From Amaurobius ferox (Eukaryota > Arthropoda > Arachnida > Araneae > Amaurobiidae): a stretch of 64,000 bases of DNA. Within the stretch, counting starts at the first letter, position 1; each line of letters begins with the position of its first letter. The notes below the pieces were generated by a model that was given only the letters and a program-made list of their open reading frames with translations, did no database searches and was not told where the DNA came from. The stretch lies in assembly GCA_951213105.1 (NCBI GenBank), contig OX578155.1, forward strand, positions 31,326,857 to 31,390,856, read 5' to 3'. The translations under genes were made by a program, and so were the position numbers. Below, one piece after another: positions 56,405 through 64,000 of this stretch.

Positions 56405-56638
56405 AGCTGCGGGGTTGTGATTTTGTGAAGCTGTTGCTTTTTTATTGTGGTGACTTTCCTTGCGTTTTTGGGCGTGTTTTATCTAGTTACGATAGAGTAC
56501 GTCGGGCTAAGCGAATGCAGCTTTGTTGTGTGCGGATTTCTCGCCATTTTGGATTCGTGCTTTTTCAACTTTGGAGTGCCACGTGTGTTTTTCCCGCGTG
56601 GTGGTACTATTGCTTGGATCATTTCTGCGCTGACGATA

Positions 56639-58683
56639 TGGATTTGGATGCATTCGACGCGGAAGTTGCTCGCGGACTTGCTGGTGAGCTGGACGAGGAT
56701 GGACTGCGGCCTCTCAGGGATGCCATGATTGAATATTGTGATACACTGCCCAAGGAAGGATTGATGCCCGCTTGGAAGGAAGAAGTAAAAAACGCCGTGA
56801 ACTTCTGTGCTCTGGCAATCTACACTCTGACGCTACACATCAGGGAGCTACTGACCAATGGACTACTCGGACGGGACGAGGACCAAGTCTCCAGGATTCT
56901 GGGTTCATTTCGTTCTGTAAATTATTTTTTTTTTTGTTGGTCCAGAATTTGGATAGGTGTTATGCTAGTAATTTAAATGAGATTTATAACTGTGAAGGAA
57001 GTAATTCTAGTGATGTAATTAAATGTAAAATGATAGAACTAGGCTTAATCAAGGAAATTAAAGATGAAGATAAACTTAAACTTGTTGAAAATCCAAATAA
57101 AAAGAGGAAGATAGAGGGGCAATCCACTATGGATGCTCCTACTAATAACCAGAAAGGAGAATTAAACTTAAAATCTAATGACCAGGATAACATGGTTTGT
57201 AGTGAAAAAATTGATAATGATGTAAATGATAATGTTAAAACTAAGAGTTATGCTGAAATTGTCGCGCAACCTGTAGTGTTCAAAAGTGCACCAACACCAA
57301 AAACGGTTCAAAATAGTGACAGGCAAAATAGTGTAGAGGTTGAGAAAAAAGACCCAAAAGCGGAATGTTTTTTCATCAAGTTTAATGACAATTACCAGGC
57401 TCTCCTTACAAAATTAAATGAAATCTCAGATAATAAAGTATCTGGCAAGCTCACAGGAGACATGCTAAAATTGATTCCAAATGACGCTGACGCCTATAGG
57501 GCTGTACAACGTCATTTATCTAGTGAGAAAATCCCCTTCCACAGTTTAAACTTAGAGGCGGAAAGGCCCAAAAAGGTAGTTTTGAAGGGACTACCAACAA
57601 ACTATAACATTGAGGAAATAAAAATCACTCTAACATCCGAAGGATTAGATGTAGTTCGGGTTTCTCAACTGAGAAACACAAAAACGAGATTGCCCTGCCG
57701 ATCTTCTTATTCAGCATTAGGTCTACGAAGACTGGAAGAGGGTATACACACTGACAAGATAAGGATACTTGGCTGTGAAGGTAGAGGCCTTCAGAGCACG
57801 GGGCTTCAAAATCTGCTACCGGTGCCAGCAGTTCAAACATTCCTCTGAGAATTGCAGCATGCCACCAAAGTGCCTTAAGTGTGCTGAAGAACACTTCACA
57901 GGGGACTGCCAAAGACCAAGGATGGAGAAGGCAACGTGTGCTAACTGCAATGGAGACCGCCCGTCGAACTTCAGGTAATGCCCGAAGAACCCCTGGAACA
58001 GAGGAAAGGCACCGGGGTACGCCCCATCCCCCCCAAAATCAGATACCCCTTTGGAGACAAAAGGCCTTCGGTCTAAACCCTCAGGAACCCCATCAGGGCT
58101 CCTCGCACTCTGTGCCACAGGTTAAAAGAACTCAAACTTCAGCACCTACCAGATCGATGCAAGAGCAGGCCCCTAAACCGTCGACCTCCAGAGAAATGAC
58201 TGTGGAGGAAGTGAGAGTAGCTCGTGAAGACATAAAACAGAGGATAGCAATTCATAAAGCCGCCAAAGAGGCAAGAGAAGCAAAACTAAGATTAGAAAAA
58301 AAAGGTTCAGCAATGGCAAAAAACTAAACGCGCAAGAGAAGAAGAGCTCGCGCTAACACAGCAGTTAGACAATTTGGCTGAAAAAAAAGACTACCGAGGT
58401 CCAAAAGGATACTCACAAAACAGATCAAACCACGATTGAGGCTGAGGAAATTGTAGCTGAGTCTGAACCTGTTGGTAAATCCAATGATGGAAAGATGGAT
58501 GAAATCCTCAACCTCGTCAGAGGATTTATCAGTATGTTCAACCTAGACGATATAAAACATCTGTTGATGCAGTTCGCTGAGTTAATTAAAAAAAAGAGCG
58601 ATCCAATGCAAATGGTCTTTGAGGCTTTTAAAATAATCGCGGAATTTAATAAAAACAGTGAGAAACAAACCCGCCATGAATAG
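56639..58683 (+). pseudogene. LINE ORF1 (gag) with PRE_C2HC and zinc knuckles, frameshifted
   Basis: Starts MDLDAFDAEVARGLAGEL (ATG 56639). A frameshift in the T run at about 56924-56936 moves coding to the frame of NLDRCYASNLNEIYNC, followed by a basic stretch and a PRE_C2HC domain (EKIPFHSLNLEAERPKKVVL, VVRVSQLRN). After another shift near 57700 come knuckles CYRCQQFKHSSENC, CLKCAEEHFTGDC and CANCNGDRPSNFR; then a charged helix (58140-58330) and a C-terminal module LDDIKHLLMQFAELIKKKSD-PMQ. The domain order matches the gag at 39859-42202. The protein would bind LINE RNA. At least three frameshifts make it non-functional. Confidence 0.85.
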
Positions 58684-60110
58684 GACCCAAAAAGAAAGTT
58701 TTAAAATAATATTTTGGAATGCGAACGGCATATCTCCAAGAATAAATGAACTTAGGAGCTACGTAAATGAAAATGATGCAGATGCCCTGCTAATCCAGGA
58801 AACTAAAGTTAGAGAAAACAAAAGACTAAATATAGCAAACTATAATAGCTATCATACCCTTAGCTCAAATAAAACTGCTAGAATTCCCCATGGAGGAACA
58901 GCAATATATATTAAAAGTAATATTCCCGACGAGGAAATAAACAGCATAAATCTTCAAGGAATAGAAAATACTAGTATAAAAATTAAAATAAATAATGTAA
59001 ACCTATTTATCCTAACTTCAATATATGTCAAAAACCTGAGTGGTATAAATGTAGCTGCGCAGTTGGAACTGCTTTTCTCGCGATATCCAAACACAATACT
59101 CGCGGGCGACTTCAATGCACATCACCGAGCGTGGGGCAGCAGGAGAGCCAACATAAGCGGTACACAGATACATAGAGTGCTGAACACAACAAACACTGGC
59201 ATCATTGCACCGTCGAGACCAACCTGCTTCTCAGGTGCCAATGGCTCATTTATAGACTTTGTCCTAACGAGAAACATGGAATACGCTCACACAATTGATA
59301 CCCTGGATGAATTCGACTCGGATCATCTACCGGTATTGGTGACATTCGATTTGAACACTCCCCTTCCAGCCTCTCTGGGACAAGAGAGGGTGAACTGGAA
59401 CGTATTCAAAAGAGCACTTTTGGAGCCGCACTTAGCAGTACCCGGCATTATGAGCACGGCGGATATTGACTCTGTCACGCCCACACTCACAACAGAAATC
59501 AGGAGAGCTATTGCCTCTGCCACAACACATCGTGAGTCACCAAAAATGCCAACACTTTCCCACCATGTCAAACAGTTAGTTAAACAGAGAAATAGAATGC
59601 GTAAGACATGGCAGGCTAATAGAGACCCTACCCTTAAAAAGGAGGTTAATAGACTCACGTGTAAAGTCAGTAAAAAATTGTCGCAGAAAAGCAGCAACAG
59701 TATAAAGAATTAATCGAATCCCTTAGCCAGGAAGACGTATCGCTGTGGCAATTCGCTAAAAGACTCAGAAAACCTCAAATTAAACTCCCGCCACTAATCG
59801 ATGGCGCTAATATTGCGTACTCTGACGAAGAAAAGGCAGAGGCACTTGCTAGGCATTACGAAAAGCAATTTGAATCAAACCACGATCTAATGTGTCAGGA
59901 CACCCTAAGAATGGTTAGGCAAACTCTAAACAATTTCAGGAACTCCCCGGTCACGGCTGAGATTAACCCAGCCACCCCGCAAGAGATAGTGGAGATTATC
60001 AAAAACCTTAACCACTTGACCGGCCGAGAAAACTCTGTCTCACTGACCAAGTTTTGTTCCCTTTCAAAAAGCAGGTCTGTAGCTAAACTGAGGGCCGAGA
60101 GGCATCGTAA
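58676..60110 (+). pseudogene. LINE ORF2: endonuclease and start of reverse transcriptase
   Basis: The frame 58676-59713 encodes an intact-looking EEP endonuclease: FWNANGISPRINELRSYV (Asn motif), ALLIQETKV (Glu), GGTAIYIK, TILAGDFNAHHRAWGSRRAN (Asp/Asn), FIDFVLTRN and EFDSDHLPVLV (Asp-His). A shift near 59680 moves coding to KELIESLSQEDVSLWQFAKR and ALARHYEKQFESNHD, the linker ahead of the RT domain, which ends near 60030-60110 without any palm motif. The endonuclease differs clearly from that at 38440-39275, so it belongs to another LINE family. Confidence 0.88.
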
Positions 60111-61149
60111 ATGTTGTTTTTCCAACTCAGCATTCCCGTTCCCCCTCTGAAAACTGTCAACAACTTAATTGATCATTAGCTTGCTCTGCAGGTGTCTGAA
60201 TAGCCGTCTCGGAGGTGACGGAATGACGAGCTTTGCTTGCACCACGTGACATGATCCCCTCAGAAAGGGAAAAATAGAATTGTTACAGAAAAACAAATGA
60301 GTTACAAAATAAGAATTGGATGGATCTTTTTTGGCCAAAATAGCGTTCTTTTTTTATAATCCCTTTCAAGTGTATAGCTAATTTTTTAATAGTCGTTTTC
60401 TCCTTATTTTTTTAACAAACGCTATTTGAAGTTTAAATTACATGATAAATGTATTTTGATTAATAAAATGTTGATACAACATTTTGCTTCATTTTCCTCT
60501 TTCTTGTCGTAAAGCATGCAAAGAAAATATATAAATTTATTTTGCAAATCAATTTTGATATAGCTTTGATTATCATTTATCGGGGTTTAGAGAATATTTT
60601 ATACATTCTCTATATACTTAAACAGAATCTTTTAAAAACAGTTGATTTCTTAGAAGGAAGCCATCAAGCTACGGGATTAAATTACTTTCTTTTGCATATT
60701 CTGTATATTAGACGTAAAATGGCAATGTTAATGTGCGGCAGAGTAAACTTCATAAATTATAAAATAACAAACATTCATAAATTATTTTTATTACGAATTC
60801 ATACTGTTTAAAATTGCATAATTAAAACAAATATTCCTTAATTGTCAATTTTCTAGAAAAAGATAATCGTGTTAAAAAGTTAATGTTTGCAGTGAGAAAA
60901 TTTTTGTTTGTGTCTGTTTTCTTACAAATGAATGTGCTAACTGGATGAAAATGTTGGCGATGCTCACTAATTTAAACATATTTATAATTTCATATTTTAT
61001 ATAAATTTATTTGAAAATTTTGTAATATCTTAAGGAGGATCCATTCTAGTGTTCTAAAATAAGTCCCATTCGTATTCTGATGCGAAGTTGCATGCGAGAT
61101 GCTTGTTTGTTAAACATGTTTAACTCTTATTTTTCAAACATCTTTTTAC
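60111..61149. other. Interval without a supported gene
   Basis: 60111-60280 is GC-richer and unidentified (CGTCTCGGAGGTGACGGAATG). The remainder is AT-rich. An 89-codon frame at 60542-60811 has no recognisable domain. Confidence 0.35.
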
Positions 61150-62075
61150 TTTCCTTATATACATAATGTATAAGGAAAGTATTGTGACGGGGTCGAAAAT
61201 TCGAATTCGAGTTTTCGACGGGAGAGCACGTTTCAAGAATCCCTGATCACGAATAAAAAATTTTTGATGTGATGTCTGTGTGTGTGTGTGTGAAAGTATG
61301 TGTGTGTGTGTCAGTGAGTCTGTGGAGACGATTACTGACGAACGAATGAACCGATTCGAAAGAAATTTGGTACAAAAATCCCAATCCATAAACCCTGGAA
61401 GTCTGTTGTTTTTATACACAATCGAAGGTTCAGAACCCCCCTAAATTTTCGAGTGAAATTTTAAAAAAATCGTCAAAAAATTAAAACTGCTAATAAAGTT
61501 ACGCAAATAGACATTTCTGATGTAATTTTTCAGTAGAAAACGATTGACATAAATTTTAGAATGCTAACATCAACCGTTCTTGAGATATTGCACATTTTTC
61601 AAAAAAATTATCAAAAAGTCATATAAAATAAAAAAAAATATATTCTCTACTGAAAAACATGTTCACTTTTCATATGTAATACCATGCGATAAATTTGGTG
61701 ACATCATTCTCGTGGAACTAGCTCGTTCCATTCATGAAAAAAAAAATGCTTTGAGTAATACTTTTGTATTTGAACGCCAATAGTCTGCTGTAAGCATAAC
61801 TTATTTCTCTGTCCATAACGCTTGGCGAGATTTTGGCGACGAATTTGGCGGAATGTCACCAACTTGGCGACATTTTAAATTGTTGCCAAATTAACAAAAA
61901 TCTCGCTAAATGGATAAAAATGATGCTAAATCAATGAAAATGACGACTAATTGAAGAAAATTCAATATATTGGAAAGAATATAAGAATCTACTATAAGAA
62001 TAACAGTTTTTTTAACTGCAAAAGTAGTAAATTCATTGCATTATATAAGGAAAGTCATGTGTTGCCCACATCAGA
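61150..62075 (-). mobile_element. TCTGATG/GGAAAG repeat-family element, full copy C
   Basis: In reverse orientation to copy A. Read on the minus strand it starts TCTGATGTGGGCAACACATG at 62075 and ends TATATAAGGAAA at 61150, with TAAAAA-containing A runs on both sides. A GT-rich microsatellite (about 61267-61312) sits where copy A has its CA run. Confidence 0.85.
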
Positions 62076-62228
62076 TTTTTTTTAATATTACGGCCTACAG
62101 AGAACTCTTAAAATGATCATCGTGTGTCCATTGCAAACTACATTATCCATGCCCATGGATCGCTTTCACATTTATGTGGTCGTCAACAGTTAATATTCGA
62201 TAACTGCAATTTCAGCAAAAAATGTACT

Positions 62229-62345
62229 ATGTTTCTTAATTATGTGTGCTTTTACATAATTTTACATACTTTAGTAGCCGTTTGTTGCGGCGTTAATGTT
62301 CCACGTAACCGGAGTGAAGCTGACTGCATGGTTGGATTGAATATG
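62229..62345 (+). CDS. Speculative first exon of a small secreted protein
   Basis: From the ATG at 62229 the frame reads MFLNYVCFYIILHTLVAVCC followed by GVNVPRNRSEADCMVGLNM. It then meets ATG|GTAAAC, a good splice-donor match at 62345/62346. The hydrophobic stretch with small residues at its end resembles a signal peptide. The frame is open further upstream to 62124, which weakens the choice of start, and no downstream exon is recognised. It may be chance. Confidence 0.2.
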
Positions 62346-62944
62346 GTAAACATAAAATTATGAAACATACCAAGTCTTCCTACTGCTTTTGCAAATATTG
62401 ACTATTCCATGCTGACTAGAGTAGAATTAACTTTGTCCATAAATAATGTTATTTGCAGTGAGAGCGCGATCCTATATAATATTGTCTATGCTTAGTAAAT
62501 ATAGGGCTTTCAGCCAGCAAGAATATAGTATCCATAGCGAACCCCCATAATTTAAAACATATTGCAATGAAAAAACGTACATGTTTTAATGACGTTATTG
62601 TTGCCGCCTTTTCAGGTTAATAAAATATTACATGCAAAAACTGTTTTCACAAATATAATGCATTTGCGACAAAGTTTTTTCGGTAGGCTCACTTTTACAT
62701 ATACTTTGATATAAAGATGGAGATTAAAAGAAAAATCCTTGTAACTCGTGTCATTATGTTTCCATGTGTACATTATTTAGGAAGTTTCAAAGGATAATTA
62801 TCTTTAAGAACGAATATTTTTAGTGTCTTCTGAGAAAGTGACTATAGGCAAGAAAATTATGGCCTGCTCTGTAATCATATACATTTCTTGGGTTTCGATT
62901 TTTTTTTATTCAATTCAAATAAATTGTTGAAGTGCAACGCTATC

Positions 62945-63275
62945 CGTTAATACACGGGTATCCGTTAATACACATTTTCTAATCTACGAGATTATAAGTA
63001 GTACAGGTATATCTTCTACTATTTCAGCTCTTTCATTTTGGCATATACGAGTATTGGAATCAATTGATCCATTTAGGTTTAAAGATTTTGGGTATTATTT
63101 TTATTTTCAAGTTATTACGTCAACTGTTTTATTTCAGTAAATATTTTTAAACTCATATATTGTAGTGCGCGTAATTTACTACTAATACACGGGTATATCT
63201 TCTACGAGAATACAAGTAGTACGGGTATGTATTCCCATACAATTTTGGCGTTTTCATTTTGGCATATATTGATCC
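62945..63275. repeat. Direct repeat pair around TAATACACGGGTAT
   Basis: TAATACACGGGTAT, GTAGTAC(A/G)GGTAT and TTTCATTTTGGCATATA occur in the same order at about 62950-63055 and 63183-63270, some 215-230 bp apart. Confidence 0.7.
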
Positions 63276-63654
63276 AATTTCATAGTTTCTGTAAATTTGT
63301 AAAAAAAAAACGGGACCAGGATACTTTATTCTTCAGACCTGTCTGTGAAGATAATTTTGTAAAGCGAGCACAGATATTCTTAAACTTATTTTCAGGAAAA
63401 TTAATTTAAACATTTTAATATAATGTTTTGAATAACAATGCCATTTGAAATATTATAGGAATTTGCTCATGACTGTGAATTTTAAGTTTCTTTATAATGT
63501 GTATTCCGTACGAAGAACGGATATATTGCTTGTATCAAATATAAATAAATTTGCGGTGAACTTTTAATATTTGGGGGTCTTTCTTTAAAATTTTATAATA
63601 ATTCGCACAAAAAGGAAAGAGGTGAGTTCTCTCGTACTGATATAATAAATAATG

Positions 63655-63740
63655 TAATACATTAATGGAGTATGCTGATATAATATATTAATGCTGATAT
63701 AATATATTAATGCTGATATATATGCTGATACAATATATTA
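63655..63740. repeat. Short tandem repeat (TGATATAATATATTAATGC)n
   Basis: About four imperfect units of roughly 18-20 bp. Confidence 0.8.
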
Positions 63741-63773
63741 ATGAAAAAAGTTGATAATGAGTGTTTAATAGAT

Positions 63774-64000
63774 CAGTGGTGTACAAACCTTAGGTCACGA
63801 CCCATTTGTAGGCGAGAAGGTTTATAAAAAGATCGTTGAAATTTTCCAGGGATGACCGAGAGAATACAAAAAAGAAAAAAAAAACCGCGGGGTTTACTTT
63901 TGTTTTATTATATAAATTTAACCTGAAATTTCCCATTAGGACTGTCGAACATTTTGAGTACTGTATTCGCCTCCTCAAATGTGATTGAAAGACGCGAAGA
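63774..64000. mobile_element. Left end of a hAT element, runs off the window
   Basis: Starts CAGTGGTGTACAAACCTTAG followed by GTCACGACCCATTTG. This resembles the CAGTGGTTCTCAA...GGTCGCGACCC terminus common to hAT elements of the Charlie type (established knowledge). The other end lies outside the window. Confidence 0.6.

Larger units (their letters stand above)
56405..60110 (+). mobile_element. jockey-like LINE, 5' part, truncated in reverse transcriptase
   Basis: It has a GC-richer leader (56405-56638, with GTCGGGCTAAGC), gag (56639-58683), ORF2 start overlapping by 8 bases (ATG at 58676 inside ATGAATAG), endonuclease and the beginning of the reverse transcriptase. Similarity to RT ends near 60030 (VEIIKNLNHLTGREN), where unrelated sequence takes over. 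Target duplications cannot be defined because the 3' end is lost. Confidence 0.85.

Overview
This window reads as eukaryotic nuclear DNA from an arthropod, and I lean towards a chelicerate such as a spider (inference). It is very AT-rich and repeat-dense. It carries metazoan transposon families: pogo, mariner, Tc1-like elements with a DUF4817-type N-terminus, hAT, Helitron, jockey/I-type LINEs, and tRNA- and 5S-rRNA-derived SINEs. It also carries clusters of single-exon C2H2 zinc-finger genes. No operon, bacterial gene, CRISPR array or functional RNA gene is visible. Most short open frames are chance frames in AT-rich DNA or antisense shadows of zinc-finger and LINE sequence.

Layout. 1-5.3 kb: AT-rich DNA, a compound inverted repeat (1070-3990) holding two inverted copies of a broken, unidentified coding fragment and split by a hAT-like element, then a perfect heat-shock-element palindrome beside a CRE palindrome (4661-4693) that leads into a tandem, ACGGT-rich array. 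5.3-11.8 kb: no genes; a short dispersed repeat and a nested non-autonomous Helitron. 11.8-16.3 kb: a zinc-finger locus with a decayed minus-strand gene, cut exactly in a zinc-ligand codon by a DNA transposon with 8-bp target duplication, and divergent from an intact 397-codon zinc-finger gene (14848-16041, plus strand). This is the best host gene in the window. 16.3-30.1 kb: decayed repeats, a strong hairpin, a Tc1 fragment, a dead pogo element interrupted by a 5S-derived SINE, an internally deleted DUF4817 transposon, and a hAT-like element carrying a second element with about four units of a 172-174 bp satellite.

30.1-33.3 kb: a second minus-strand zinc-finger array with ten tandem fingers open, both flanks closed by stops inside decayed fingers, and another hAT element inside a finger. 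33.5-34.7 kb: three tandem units of about 365-400 bp with C and G runs. 35.2-35.6 kb: a CpG-rich, promoter-like patch. 36.2-39.3 kb: a minus-strand LINE with endonuclease, reverse transcriptase and RNase H, bounded by a 14-bp target duplication. 39.9-42.2 kb: a related-type LINE gag pseudogene with a 328-bp tandem duplication. 43.0-43.9 kb: a TTAA-flanked foldback element against a tRNA-derived SINE.

44.3-51.5 kb is one giant imperfect inverted repeat of about 7.2 kb. Its arms have each collected different insertions: a TCTGATG-family repeat in the left arm, and a mariner plus a short unknown insert in the right arm. 52.3-56.4 kb: a tRNA-SINE, another TCTGATG-family copy with a nested SINE, and a truncated LINE reverse transcriptase. 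56.4-60.1 kb: a 5'-complete LINE with gag and endonuclease whose reverse transcriptase is cut off. 61-64 kb: a third large copy of the TCTGATG family, one speculative secreted-peptide exon, short direct repeats and the left end of a hAT element running off the window.

The unifying theme is retroposon biology. The 3' end of the LINE at 36161-39275 recurs as a 58-bp retroposed stub (25438-25495) and inside SINE tails. A 5S-headed and tRNA-headed SINEs share one body. Together this points to a LINE/SINE partnership in one genome.
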